A stretch of 64,000 nt of DNA from Chitinophaga parva (GTDB lineage Bacteria > Bacteroidota > Bacteroidia > Chitinophagales > Chitinophagaceae). The notes beneath the pieces were generated by a model, which was not told where the DNA came from, did not search any database, and worked only from the letters and a program-made list of their open reading frames with translations. The translations under genes and the position numbers were made by a program. Positions within the stretch are counted from its first letter, which is position 1; each line of letters begins with the position of its first letter. Below, piece by piece: positions 47,246-56,478 of this stretch. Location of the stretch: assembly GCF_003071345.1 (NCBI RefSeq), contig NZ_QCYK01000002.1:1798001-1862000 (forward strand), read 5' to 3'.

Positions 47246-48652
47246 ATGAAGATCATTTCCCGCATTTATCAGGGTATCCTGGCTATTACCCTGTGTGCCG
47301 CCACACCCGCACTGGCACAGCAAAGCAGCAAGCCTTTGCCGCTGGACCAGTTGCAGCAGCAGTTTGAAGACCTGCGCTTTGGCATGTTCATTCACTTTAA
47401 CATCCCTACTTTCTTTGACCAGGACTGGCCTGACCCGGACGCATCGCCGGCCATTTTCAACCCGAAGAAGCTGGATACCAAGCAATGGGCCCGTGCCGCA
47501 CAGTCGGCCCACATGGGGTATGCGTGCCTGACCACCAAGCATCACAGCGGCTTCTGTATCTGGGATACCAAGACTACGGATTACAACGTGATGCACAGCC
47601 CCCTGAAGCGCGACGTGGTGAGGGAATATGTGGATGCATTCCGTGCGGCGGGCATTAAACCCTGCCTGTATTATTCCATCCTGGACACCCATCACAAGAT
47701 CCGCCCCGGCTTCATTACCCGCGCAGATGTGGATATGATCAAAGCACAACTTACGGAGCTGCTGACCAATTACGGCGAGATCCCCGCGCTGATCATAGAC
47801 GGCTGGGATGCGCCCTGGTCCCGCATCTCCTATGATGCCGTGCCTTTTGAAGAGATCTATACCCTTATCAAAACCCTGCAGCCCAACTGCCTGGTGATGG
47901 ACCTCAACTCTGCCAAGTACCCCGCGGAAGCGCTGATGTATACTGATATTAAATCGTATGAACTGGGTGCCGGCCAGCGGATCTCCAAGGAAAGCAATAA
48001 CCTGCCTGCGCTTACCTGCCTGCCCATCAATGACGCCTGGTTCTGGAAAACCAGCTTCCCCACGCAGCCGGTAAAAGATCCTAACATGCTGGTGAATGAC
48101 CTGCTGAAGCCTTTGAACAATGCTTACTGCACATTCATCCTCAATGCCGCGCCTAACCGCGATGGTCTCATAGATGACAATGCCCTGGCGGCTTTGAGCG
48201 CCATTGGCAAGGCCTGGAAGAACGAAGGCCCCGCGCCTAAACTGCCCCCGCACGTGGCGCCCATCATCTCCCACAATATTGCCAAGCACCAGCCGGCAAA
48301 CGCCAGCTACAGCGATGACATGAACATCATGGACTTTGGTACGGATGATAATTTCCATTCCGCCTGGCAGTCCAATAGCATTGTGAAAGCGCCGTGGTAC
48401 GAAGTGGTGTTTGATAAAGATGAAGCCTTCAACGCCATTGCCATTACCGAAACCGGCAATCATATCAGCGAATACCGCATTGAATATTTTGAGAACGGTG
48501 CCTGGAAACCCTTGCTGAGCGGGCATGATACCAACCGCGTGAAGATCCACCGGTTTGACCGCGTGTACGGCGGCAAGGTGCGCATCCTTATCGACAAGTT
48601 TGATGAAGCACCTGGCATCTGTGAGTTTGGCGTGTATAACGAAAGAAGATAA
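47246..48652 (+). CDS. GH29 alpha-L-fucosidase
   Basis: The product has 468 residues with a signal peptide ending in PALAQ. The GH29 barrel is seen in FGMFIHFNIPTFFDQDW, the CLTTKHHSGFCIWDTKTTDYNV block, and the nucleophile region ALIIDGWDAPW with Asp185 as likely nucleophile. Residues ~330-468 form a C-terminal F5/8-type (discoidin-like) beta domain. The sequence fits the subfamily of GH29 that cuts alpha-1,3/1,4-linked fucose. It acts in the periplasm. The stop codon abuts the stop of the convergent downstream gene with no space between. Confidence 0.92.
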   Translation: MKIISRIYQGILAITLCAATPALAQQSSKPLPLDQLQQQFEDLRFGMFIHFNIPTFFDQDWPDPDASPAIFNPKKLDTKQWARAAQSAHMGYACLTTKHHSGFCIWDTKTTDYNVMHSPLKRDVVREYVDAFRAAGIKPCLYYSILDTHHKIRPGFITRADVDMIKAQLTELLTNYGEIPALIIDGWDAPWSRISYDAVPFEEIYTLIKTLQPNCLVMDLNSAKYPAEALMYTDIKSYELGAGQRISKESNNLPALTCLPINDAWFWKTSFPTQPVKDPNMLVNDLLKPLNNAYCTFILNAAPNRDGLIDDNALAALSAIGKAWKNEGPAPKLPPHVAPIISHNIAKHQPANASYSDDMNIMDFGTDDNFHSAWQSNSIVKAPWYEVVFDKDEAFNAIAITETGNHISEYRIEYFENGAWKPLLSGHDTNRVKIHRFDRVYGGKVRILIDKFDEAPGICEFGVYNERR

Positions 48653-50593
48653 TTAACGGACCAATACCACCGCTCCCTGGCGGCTGAAACGCCTGCCCGT
48701 GTAGTCTGTCCCCTGTATCATCCATACATAGGCAGCTGCATCGGCAGGCTTTCCTTTTATGTTACCATCCCAATAGCCATGCAGGTCCTGTGTGGAAAAT
48801 ACCAGTTCCCCCCAGCGGTTCCACACCCGGAAGAAATCGATCTGCGGTACACCGGCTGCAATGGCCTGGAAGTAGTCGTTATGCCCGTCCCCATTGGGAG
48901 AGAAGGCTGTGGGCACATAAAACTCCGGGCCTTTGTAGGCTTTAATGTGGATGGAGGCTTCATCCTGGCAGCCTTCGGGTGTTACCACCATGAGGGTGTA
49001 GGCCTGGTCTGCATTTACAATGGCCACCGGGTTGGCAATGGTGGGGTCACTGAGCCCCGTGGCAGGGTACCAGCTATATTTTGTGCCGGGCGGGTTATCG
49101 CCATGGCTGTACAGTTGCAAAGGCTGGCCCATGGCCACCAGCGTGTCTGCGCCGGCATCCGCCTTTACATCCAGTACGGCCACCTGGGCCACAGGTGCAT
49201 TGGTTACACAACCTTCATTGCTTTCGGCTGTAAGATGCACGCTGTAGGTCCCGGCCTCCGGGTAGGTGTAGCTGGGTTGCTGGCCGCCGGTCAGCTGGCC
49301 GTTGCCCAGGTTCCAGGTCCAGGATTGTATGGGAATGGCAGGGGTAAGGTTGATGCCTTCAAAGCCCGCGGCAGAGCCCAGGCACACGTTGCCCGTATTG
49401 ATGCTCACTTGTGGCGTGGGGGCTACGTGCAGTGTTTTAGTGGCGGTGGCCGCACAGCCCTGTGCAGAAGTTACACGGAGCGTTACGGGATAATCGCCGG
49501 CAGTGGTGTAGGGCGCCTGCACGGTTTCCCCGCTGCTGGTGGCGCCATTGCCCCAGTCCCACGCCCAGGTGGCCGGGGTGCCTACGGCCAGCGCAGAGTG
49601 ATCTGTAACCTGCATGTCCGAACCAGTGCACAGCATAGTTGGTGCAAAGTCCGGCTCGGGATAGGACCCAATGGTGACGGTGGTTTTCAGCGTATCGCTG
49701 ATGCAGCCGCTGTTGTCTTCGATCACAAATTTTACAGGATACTGGCCGGCAGCGGGATAGGTGTGGGCTGGCGGTTGCGGGCCGGTATAGGTGGTGCCGT
49801 CGCCCAGGTCCCAGTACCAGCGGGTTACGGTGCCAAAGGAACTGGAGCTGTTGTTGAACGTAACGGGTGTGCCATCGCAGAGGTTTTGGCTGGTGTTGAA
49901 GGCAAAAGCGGGGCGCAGTGCGGCGCAGAACTGCTGCACATTGGTAGCGCCGCCGGTAGACCCGGCAAAGCCCCAGTATACGCTGGGGTCGCCGTTGAAG
50001 ATGTCTGCCACCAGGTCTTTGGTGAGGGTGAGGCGCTGTGCGTTGTCTACGCTGATCACCAGTGTTTTCGTAGGCGCGTCCCAGTTAATACGCAGCAGGT
50101 GCCACTGGCAGTCCTTGATATTATTTACCCCATCTATCACCTGCACAGGACCGGCCAGGTTGCCGGAGCTGGCATGATCTGTAAGACCGTCCATCTGGAT
50201 GGCCAGGTGGTCAAAGGAGGGGTCGTTTTCATCGGCATTGGAGTAGGTGTCTATCAGCACGCCCAAAGAAGGGGTCACCCCTTTAAACCCAAGCCCCTGG
50301 CCGCTTGCGCCCAGGCTGGTGCCCTGCGTTTGCAGGATAAAGGCAATGCCATCCGCTCCATTGGGATCGCAGCCCAGGTTCACATCAAATACATAATTGA
50401 AGGATTGACTGAGGTCGATCTTATTCTTGTTCCACACGGTACCGCTGGCAAAATTAGTTGCCGGTGTAAGCTGGTAGCAGTTGCAGCTTTGCTGTGTGGC
50501 GTTGCCATTCAGTATGTAAGGCTGTTGGGTCTGTGCATGCAGGGGCAGCTCCATAGCGCACAGGAAGGCAAACAGGCATAGTACTTTTTTCAT
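48653..50593 (-). CDS. Secreted L-type lectin / PKD-domain protein with T9SS sorting domain
   Basis: The protein has 646 residues, with a signal peptide (ends LPLHAQ). An L-type (legume) lectin-like domain lies at about 25-230 (FVFDVNLG-type core; GADGIAFILQTQGTSLGASG). Three PKD-type beta-sandwich repeats follow (RWYWDLGDGTTYTG, AWDWGNGATSSG, SWTWNLGNGQLTGG). The CHU_C T9SS type B sorting domain is at the end (VPTAFSPNGDGHNDYF ... VWNRWGELVF). It would be displayed or released by T9SS and bind glycans. No PorP/SprF gene is adjacent. Confidence 0.92.
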   Translation of the reverse strand: MKKVLCLFAFLCAMELPLHAQTQQPYILNGNATQQSCNCYQLTPATNFASGTVWNKNKIDLSQSFNYVFDVNLGCDPNGADGIAFILQTQGTSLGASGQGLGFKGVTPSLGVLIDTYSNADENDPSFDHLAIQMDGLTDHASSGNLAGPVQVIDGVNNIKDCQWHLLRINWDAPTKTLVISVDNAQRLTLTKDLVADIFNGDPSVYWGFAGSTGGATNVQQFCAALRPAFAFNTSQNLCDGTPVTFNNSSSSFGTVTRWYWDLGDGTTYTGPQPPAHTYPAAGQYPVKFVIEDNSGCISDTLKTTVTIGSYPEPDFAPTMLCTGSDMQVTDHSALAVGTPATWAWDWGNGATSSGETVQAPYTTAGDYPVTLRVTSAQGCAATATKTLHVAPTPQVSINTGNVCLGSAAGFEGINLTPAIPIQSWTWNLGNGQLTGGQQPSYTYPEAGTYSVHLTAESNEGCVTNAPVAQVAVLDVKADAGADTLVAMGQPLQLYSHGDNPPGTKYSWYPATGLSDPTIANPVAIVNADQAYTLMVVTPEGCQDEASIHIKAYKGPEFYVPTAFSPNGDGHNDYFQAIAAGVPQIDFFRVWNRWGELVFSTQDLHGYWDGNIKGKPADAAAYVWMIQGTDYTGRRFSRQGAVVLVR

Positions 50594-50841
50594 GTATCGT
50601 TTTGCGCTCAGGGGTGGTCAATTTCCACAAACAATTTCCAACATCCGGGAAGTCAAAATACAATCATGTTCACCTGTGGAATGCCGTAAAATTAATATTG
50701 GAAACAGTGCTCCGGGAAATGATCCGCGGGGTAAGATAGAAAAACGCGGTCTAAGTTGAGTGGAAATTTTGCGCGTTTGGTGTGGAAATTTTACACTTCC
50801 AGGAAGGCAGATGTTTATGTATGCAAAGTTTGTTTTATTTG
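50594..50841. other. Intergenic region with dispersed repeat copy
   Basis: A 248-bp gap holding the CAATTTCCAACATC-type repeat (50632-50653), almost identical to a unit near 37724, and two copies of GTGGAAATTTT near 50759 and 50780. It is the promoter region of the lectin/PKD gene; no exact promoter pair was found. Confidence 0.5.
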
Positions 50842-51423
50842 TCAAACTAACTGGTGAAGGGCCGCGTATTGCAGCAACATAATGGTCTTGGCGTCTTTGA
50901 TACGGCCATCGCCGATCATCTCCAGGGCCAGGGTAGCGGGCATTTCCAGCACTTCTATGTCTTCCTGTTCCTGTTCAATACCGCCGCCGGGGTGCACTTG
51001 CATGCTGTGGTCATATTCCGCCACGAAGAAGTGCAGCACTTCGGTAACGCTGCCGGGCGACATATACGCTTCAAAGATCTTGCGTGGCTGGTGCACGCGG
51101 TAGCCGGTTTCTTCTTCAGTTTCGCGCACAATGCAGGTAGCGGCATCGTCCTTATCCAGCAGGCCGGCGCAGGCTTCTATCATCATGCCGTTGGGATTGC
51201 CGTTGATAAAAGTGGGCAGGCGGAACTGGCGGGTGAGTACCACCGTTTTACGTTCCCGGTTGTAAAGCAGAATGGTGGCGCCATTGCCGCGGTCGTAGGC
51301 TTCCCGTTGCTGGATCTGCCAGGTGCCATCTGCTTTCTGGTATTCGTAGATCACCTTTTTAAGGGTGTACCAGTTGTTGGAAAGAATTTCGGTGCCGGTG
51401 ATCTTCACGCGTTCGTTTTGCAT
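50842..51423 (-). CDS. nudK: NudK-like Nudix hydrolase
   Basis: The product has 193 residues. The Nudix box is ACAGLLDKDD...RETEEETGYRV, with the catalytic REx-EE core and an Asp in place of the usual first Glu. Outside the box, YMSPGSVTEVLHFF, AEYDHSM, GGGIEQEQEDIEVLE and the start (ERVKITGTEILSNNWYTLKK) match NudK, the GDP-mannose hydrolase, closely. It acts in the cytoplasm as a nucleotide-sugar or housekeeping pyrophosphatase. Confidence 0.88.
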   Translation of the reverse strand: MQNERVKITGTEILSNNWYTLKKVIYEYQKADGTWQIQQREAYDRGNGATILLYNRERKTVVLTRQFRLPTFINGNPNGMMIEACAGLLDKDDAATCIVRETEEETGYRVHQPRKIFEAYMSPGSVTEVLHFFVAEYDHSMQVHPGGGIEQEQEDIEVLEMPATLALEMIGDGRIKDAKTIMLLQYAALHQLV

Positions 51424-51536
51424 GGCTGGAATTTTAATGGGGATGAGGTGCTATTTAAAAATAACGAAAATACCGTGCCGGCGATGTTAAAAAAAAGCCC
51501 TGCCGCTTATCCTGTTGCGGCAGGGCTGGTGTTGCA

Positions 51537-51770
51537 TTATGCCTGCTTTTTGGGCGGCAGCTGGAACGCAACGGCATCGTGCTCAAAGTGGCCTTTGTGC
51601 GAGCCGTCACAAAAAGGTTTGTTCTGCGACATGCCGCAACGGCAGAGGGAAACCACATCGCGGCCGTTCAGGTCGTATGCTACGCCATTGCGGTCCACGA
51701 TCTCAAAATCGCCCTCAATTTTCAGTGAACCATTGTTGTTTACGGTGATCTTTGTACTAGCCATTACCAT
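51537..51770 (-). CDS. CDGSH iron-sulfur domain protein
   Basis: From the ATG at 51770 (the ATG at 51764 is equally plausible) the protein has 77 residues. The 2Fe-2S binding motif CRCGMSQNKPFCDGSH is complete (three Cys and one His). The preceding GDFEIVDRNGVAYDL is typical of short bacterial CDGSH proteins. The role is redox or iron-sulfur cluster transfer in the cytoplasm. A -7 box at 51785-51792 excludes the longer reading to 51827. Confidence 0.93.
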   Translation of the reverse strand: MVMASTKITVNNNGSLKIEGDFEIVDRNGVAYDLNGRDVVSLCRCGMSQNKPFCDGSHKGHFEHDAVAFQLPPKKQA

Positions 51771-51784
51771 TTTTGATTGAAGAG

Positions 51785-51792
51785 CAAAGGTA
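51785..51792 (-). promoter_or_regulatory. -7 promoter box TACCTTTG of the CDGSH gene
   Basis: An exact TAnnTTTG match on the minus strand, 14 bp before the ATG at 51770. It decides the start of the short gene. No -33 TTG at the expected distance. Confidence 0.5.
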
Positions 51793-51965
51793 GCGCATTC
51801 AGTACTTTTTTGAAACGGAGTAGGCAATGTTGAAAAAAATTACTAGGTTGGAATCCATTTTCCTGGCCCGCTACCACACTACGACTCTTTACAGCAGGAC
51901 AATAGAATTGTTTTTCACAGACCGGCGCCGGCCTGGCGCTATAGCTATTCAAATAATTAAGACCA

Positions 51966-53744
51966 ATGAAGACATTATGTACACTCGTACTGTTTGCGTG
52001 CTGCGGCTGCACTGCAATGGGGCAGCAGGTTTATGTAAACCAGGTAGCTTTTGAACAACACAGTCCCAAACACGCGGTGGTAGCGGCAGACGACAGTATG
52101 AAAATTGACAGGGCCTTCTGGCTGGAGGCGGCGGCCACCGGGGAAAAGGTGCGCAGTGGCGTGCTGGAAGCGCCACAGCAGGTCCCTGAATGGCGCCCAC
52201 ATACAAATTTTTACGTGGCTGACTTTTCCACCCTGGAACTTGCCGGCACTTATGTGCTCAAGGTGAAAAAAGGTAACATGGTTACCAGCTCCGCTCCGTT
52301 TTCCATTGGCCCCAATGCGCTTACCGCACAGGCCATTCCCGCCATCCTGCATTACTATAACAAGCAAAAGGCCAATACGCCCGAAGAATGGGCGGCCGAT
52401 GCGCATGCGCAACTCTTTGGCAGTAATAAGACGGTGGACCTGCGCGGTGGCTGGTGCGATGCATCCGGTGATGTAAGCAAGTATTTTTCCCACCTGGCCT
52501 ATGCTAATTTTATGTCGCCCCAGCAAATTCCACTGGTCACCTGGTCCCTGCTGAGCGCCGCGGAAAGCATGCCCAACCTGCTGCACCGCTGGGGCGTGGA
52601 AGATTCCATTAACAACGAGGCCATGTGGGGCGCGGATTATATCCTGCGTGATCTTTCTGACTCCGGGTACTTTTATATGACGCTTTTCACTTACTTTAAA
52701 AAGGATCCGAAAGCAAGAAGGGTGGTAGGCCTGCTGGCCAATAGTGTAACCACCAATGACTACCAGTGCGCCTTCCGCGAAGGCGGTGGTATGGCCATTG
52801 CTGCACTGGCCCGGGCTGCGCGCCTGCACGTGCACGGCGATGCTACCAATGCAGAATACCTGGCCGGTGCTGAGCGGGCCTTTGCCCATTTGCTGGTGAA
52901 TAACCTGCGCTACTGTGATGATCACAAGGAGAACATCATTGACGATTACTGCGCCCTCCTGGCTGCCACGGAATTATGGATCACTACCAATAACCCGGAT
53001 TACGGGAATGAAGCCCGCAAACGTGCGGCAAACCTCAATGCCCGCATGAGCGCAGCCGGCTATTTTATAGCAGATGACGGCAGCCGCCCTTTCTGGCCCG
53101 CGTCTGACGCGGGTATGCCCGTGGTGGCCCTGGCCCGCTACCTCAGTATGGAAAAGGAACCGGGAGCACGCAGGGCAGCGCTGGCCACTATTAAAAAGGC
53201 ATTGGACTACAACCTGCGTGTAAGCGCCGCCGTTAGTAACCCGTTTGGATATGCGCGCCAGTCGTTCCGGTTCAAAGGCACGGTGAAAGACGGTTTTTTT
53301 ATCCCGCATGACAATGAGACCGGCTGGTGGTGGCAGGGTGAGAATGCCCGGCTGGCATCACTGGCCACGGCCGCCATTGTGGGCGGCAGGCTGGTATACC
53401 CGAATAGCGGTGAAAATGCCCGCTTTGGCGTAAAGCCCGCCCTGGCAGCATTTGCGGCCAGCCAGGTGTCCTGGGTCCTGGGATGTAACCCGTACAATAT
53501 GTGTTTTATGTACCAGTTTGGCCAGCACAATGTGCCTTACATGCATTCCAATTATGGGCATGGTTCTGAAAAAGGAGGCGTGTCTAACGGCATTACCGGC
53601 AAAGACGGCAACCCCGACGGCAGCGGCATTGATTTCAAGGAAGAAGCGGAAGGCAATGAGTGGCGGTGGACGGAACAATGGATCCCCCACGCCGCCTGGC
53701 TACTGCAGGCCCTTGCTGCCATGGCAGACGGACAGGAAAAATAA
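51966..53744 (+). CDS. GH9 family glycosidase
   Basis: The product has 592 residues with a signal peptide (MKTLCTLVLFACCGCTAMGQ; a lipid-anchored form on a Cys is possible). An N-terminal Ig-like (CelD_N) domain spans ~20-115. The (alpha/alpha)6 GH9 domain has the catalytic base pair Asp165 and Asp169 in GGWCDASGDVSKY and the acid Glu570 in RWTEQWIPHAAWLL. GH9 includes endoglucanases but also exo-glucosaminidases. The next genes, GH18 and a NagX-like acyltransferase, favour a chitin or chitosan-type substrate. It is the first gene of a likely three-gene operon. Confidence 0.93.
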   Translation: MKTLCTLVLFACCGCTAMGQQVYVNQVAFEQHSPKHAVVAADDSMKIDRAFWLEAAATGEKVRSGVLEAPQQVPEWRPHTNFYVADFSTLELAGTYVLKVKKGNMVTSSAPFSIGPNALTAQAIPAILHYYNKQKANTPEEWAADAHAQLFGSNKTVDLRGGWCDASGDVSKYFSHLAYANFMSPQQIPLVTWSLLSAAESMPNLLHRWGVEDSINNEAMWGADYILRDLSDSGYFYMTLFTYFKKDPKARRVVGLLANSVTTNDYQCAFREGGGMAIAALARAARLHVHGDATNAEYLAGAERAFAHLLVNNLRYCDDHKENIIDDYCALLAATELWITTNNPDYGNEARKRAANLNARMSAAGYFIADDGSRPFWPASDAGMPVVALARYLSMEKEPGARRAALATIKKALDYNLRVSAAVSNPFGYARQSFRFKGTVKDGFFIPHDNETGWWWQGENARLASLATAAIVGGRLVYPNSGENARFGVKPALAAFAASQVSWVLGCNPYNMCFMYQFGQHNVPYMHSNYGHGSEKGGVSNGITGKDGNPDGSGIDFKEEAEGNEWRWTEQWIPHAAWLLQALAAMADGQEK

Positions 53745-53845
53745 TTCTTGCAGCGGGGCGATGAGAAACGCTGCTCCGCTGTCTCTTTTTAAAGAAGGCG
53801 GTCCACGCGCCGGTTATTTACTAACGACCACCAAAACCTGTAGGT

Positions 53846-54964
53846 ATGTTCAACAGACGATGGCCGCTTTGCATGCTGGCGCTCCTTTGCCTGGCGCTGC
53901 AGCCTCCCGGCCGTAAAAAACACCAGAAAGTGATCATCGGCTATGTGGGCGGCTACAAGGGCCTGGCCAATACTTACAATATTGCGGCGGAAAAGCTCAC
54001 GCATATCAATTATGCGTTTGTGAACGTGCAGCATAACCGCGCTGTGCTGGGTAATGAAGCCACGGACACGGTGAACTTCCGCAATCTTAATGCCCTCAAA
54101 CAAAAGAACCCCGACCTGAAACTGATGATCTCCATTGGAGGATGGGCCTGGAGCGAAAATTTCTCCGATGCGGTGCTCACGGACACGTCGCGCAAGGCGT
54201 TCGCCGCCAGCGCAGTGGACATTGTGCGCCAATACAAGCTGGATGGGGTGGACATTGATTGGGAGTATCCCGCCATTCCCGGTGAGGAAGGAAACATCTA
54301 CCGCCCGGAAGACACGCATAATTACACGTTGATGTTCCGCGACCTGCGGGCCAGCCTGGATTCCCTCGAAAAGGAAGTGGGCAGGCACCTGTTCCTTACT
54401 TGTGCAGTGGGCGCCTCCAAAGACTTTGTAGACCATACAGAAATGGGCCAGGCAGCGCCTTACCTGGATTATGTAAACCTGATGACCTACGATAATTATG
54501 GCGGCCCTGCTGCCGGGCATCATACCAGTTTATATCCTTCCAGGGCATATGCGGGACATGGCTCCGCGGATAGTACCGTACAGTGGTTCACCGCGGCGGG
54601 CGTGCCTTACAACAAGCTGGTGATGGGTATTGCGTTTTATGGCCGGGGCGCCATCGTGGCGGATACGGGCACCCGTGGCCTGGGAGATGCCACTGTGCGC
54701 AACACAAGAGCCGGTGGTTATACTTTCCTGAAAGACAGCCTGGTAAATAAGAACGGCTTTAAAGAATTTCATGACGGGGAGGCCAAAGCCTCTTACCTGT
54801 TCAATCCCACTACGCATACCTTTATCAGCTATGACGATGAATGGTCGGTGAAGAACAAGTGCGAGTATGTGCTTACGCATAATATGGGCGGCGTGATGTT
54901 CTGGGAATATGACTCCGACCTGAAACTGTACCTGCTGAACCAGATCAATAAAAGCCTTCCCTGA
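53846..54964 (+). CDS. GH18 chitinase-type glycosidase
   Basis: The product has 372 residues. A short signal peptide (1-~20) is followed by a compact (beta/alpha)8 barrel with SIGGW (96-100) and the catalytic motif DGVDIDWEYP, where Glu140 is the proton donor. Its downstream partner residues MTYDNYGG also match. The size suggests a single-domain enzyme that cuts chitin oligomers in the periplasm. It lies 101 bp after GH9 and 24 bp before the acyltransferase gene. Confidence 0.95.
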   Translation: MFNRRWPLCMLALLCLALQPPGRKKHQKVIIGYVGGYKGLANTYNIAAEKLTHINYAFVNVQHNRAVLGNEATDTVNFRNLNALKQKNPDLKLMISIGGWAWSENFSDAVLTDTSRKAFAASAVDIVRQYKLDGVDIDWEYPAIPGEEGNIYRPEDTHNYTLMFRDLRASLDSLEKEVGRHLFLTCAVGASKDFVDHTEMGQAAPYLDYVNLMTYDNYGGPAAGHHTSLYPSRAYAGHGSADSTVQWFTAAGVPYNKLVMGIAFYGRGAIVADTGTRGLGDATVRNTRAGGYTFLKDSLVNKNGFKEFHDGEAKASYLFNPTTHTFISYDDEWSVKNKCEYVLTHNMGGVMFWEYDSDLKLYLLNQINKSLP

Positions 54965-54988
54965 TCTTTTTCCCTAAATCAAAACCGC

Positions 54989-56221
54989 ATGCAGACAACC
55001 ATAACAACCCCGGGAGATGTAGCTGCAGGTGCCGTGCGCGCGCCTAAACAACGCATTGTGTCCATCGATATCCTGCGCGCCCTCACCATGGTGCTGATGA
55101 TCTTTGTAAATGACCTGTGGACGCTACAGGGCGTGCCCCGCTGGCTGGAGCATACCGCGGCCCGGGAAGACGGCATGGGCCTGGCGGATACGGTATTTCC
55201 CGCATTCCTGTTTATTGTAGGCCTTTCCATTCCCTATGCTATCCAGCACCGGAGGTCAAAAGGAGATAACCTGGGCCGGTTGTTGTGGCATATTGTGTTG
55301 CGCACGGTGGCGCTGGTGATCATGGGTACTTACCTGGTTAATTCAGAGGAGTTGAATGCGCAGGCTACCGGCATGTCGCACCTGGTGTTTGATGCGATCG
55401 GGGTTACCTGTTTTATTGTTATCTGGAATACGTACCCTGATAGCTGGAGTAAGGCAGCTGTGCGGGTTTTGCAGGCAGTGGCACTGGCAGTGCTGGTGTA
55501 CATGGCCTGGATCTTCCGCGGTGGGCCGGATGGGGATGTGCACCGTTTTGAGCATTCATGGTGGGGTATTCTGGGGCTCATAGGCTGGTCTTATTTTGCA
55601 GGGGCTACGGTGTACGCGTTGTCTAATGATAGGATCGTGGTAAACCTGGCGGTATGGGCGCTGATGCTGGGGCTTTGCATGGCGGAGCACGCGCATGTGT
55701 TGCCGCGGGAGGGGTGGTTCCGTCCTTTGATCAGCCCCCTGGGAGAAGGCGGCCTTACAGCTTTGGTAACAGGTGGGGTGGTGATCTCCCAGTTGTTCCG
55801 CCGGTTTATGGCGGTGGGAGCGTGGCGGCGCATGGTGCCGTTGTTCCTTTGCATAGCGTTGGTCCTGCTGGGTGCGGGTTTTGGCGTGCGACCGCTGGAT
55901 GGTATTTCCAAAATTCAATGTACGCCCAGCTGGATATTGATCTGTAGTGCAATTACTATTGCCATGTTTATGCTGGTGTTTTACCTTACAGATATTTTAG
56001 GCAAAGGCGGGTGGTTTGCATTCATCAAAACCGCCGGCACGGATACCTTGCTTTGTTATCTTATGCCATATTACGCTTATTGCGTGTTCCTCACGGACGT
56101 ACGCCTGCCGGATGCGCTGGTGACGGGCGGCGTAGGCTTATTGAAATCCGCTGTTTTTGCTTTGTTGATGGTGCAATTGGCCAGGCTGCTCACGAAAGTG
56201 GGGGTGAAGGTCAGGTTGTAA
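54989..56221 (+). CDS. NagX/HGSNAT-like membrane acyltransferase (DUF5009 type)
   Basis: The protein has 410 residues with about ten to eleven hydrophobic segments. The opening RIVSIDILRALTMVLMIFVND and the following DTVFPAFLFIVGLSIPYA are the signature of the family of heparan-alpha-glucosaminide N-acetyltransferase-like proteins, including NagX. The family moves an acetyl group to glucosamine across the membrane. It is the last gene after GH9 and GH18, and a strong terminator follows. The operon probably breaks down glucosamine-rich polymers and acetylates the released sugar; this joint role is inference. Confidence 0.85.
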   Translation: MQTTITTPGDVAAGAVRAPKQRIVSIDILRALTMVLMIFVNDLWTLQGVPRWLEHTAAREDGMGLADTVFPAFLFIVGLSIPYAIQHRRSKGDNLGRLLWHIVLRTVALVIMGTYLVNSEELNAQATGMSHLVFDAIGVTCFIVIWNTYPDSWSKAAVRVLQAVALAVLVYMAWIFRGGPDGDVHRFEHSWWGILGLIGWSYFAGATVYALSNDRIVVNLAVWALMLGLCMAEHAHVLPREGWFRPLISPLGEGGLTALVTGGVVISQLFRRFMAVGAWRRMVPLFLCIALVLLGAGFGVRPLDGISKIQCTPSWILICSAITIAMFMLVFYLTDILGKGGWFAFIKTAGTDTLLCYLMPYYAYCVFLTDVRLPDALVTGGVGLLKSAVFALLMVQLARLLTKVGVKVRL

Positions 56222-56237
56222 AAGATTGTCGTGGAAG

Positions 56238-56263
56238 AGGCGCCTTTTACGGCGCCTTTTTTT
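56238..56263 (+). terminator. Terminator of the GH9-GH18-NagX operon
   Basis: AGGCGCC (56238-56244) and GGCGCCT (56251-56257) pair around a TTTTAC loop, followed by seven T. It lies 17 bp after the NagX-like stop. Confidence 0.9.
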
Positions 56264-56457
56264 GTTGCCTCCATCGTGCGGCTGCACGGCGTTTACCGCG
56301 GATGATGCTGATCCAGCTTTAGCTTTTCGTAGCGTTGGGAATACTACCATATAGGCCAGCGCAAACGTGCGTGTACGCCGGTTAAGTGTCATCCCTACAC
56401 GAGCCACCAGTGCCAACTTCCGCAAAATGAAATCGGGAGAATTGCCTATATTACGTG

Positions 56458-56465
56458 TATATTTG
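56458..56465 (+). promoter_or_regulatory. -7 promoter box TATATTTG of the SARP-like regulator
   Basis: An exact TAnnTTTG match ending 13 bp before the ATG at 56479. It makes the upstream GTG at 56455 impossible as the start codon. Confidence 0.5.
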
Positions 56466-56478
56466 GGCGGTCCACGGT

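Noticed and set aside
47165..48550. A 461-codon minus-strand frame opposite the fucosidase gene
   Set aside because: The plus strand encodes an intact GH29; the antisense frame is a compositional artefact.
56138..56425. A 95-codon minus-strand frame between the NagX-like gene and the regulator
   Set aside because: It overlaps the terminator and the end of the NagX-like gene, and the translation is basic and featureless.
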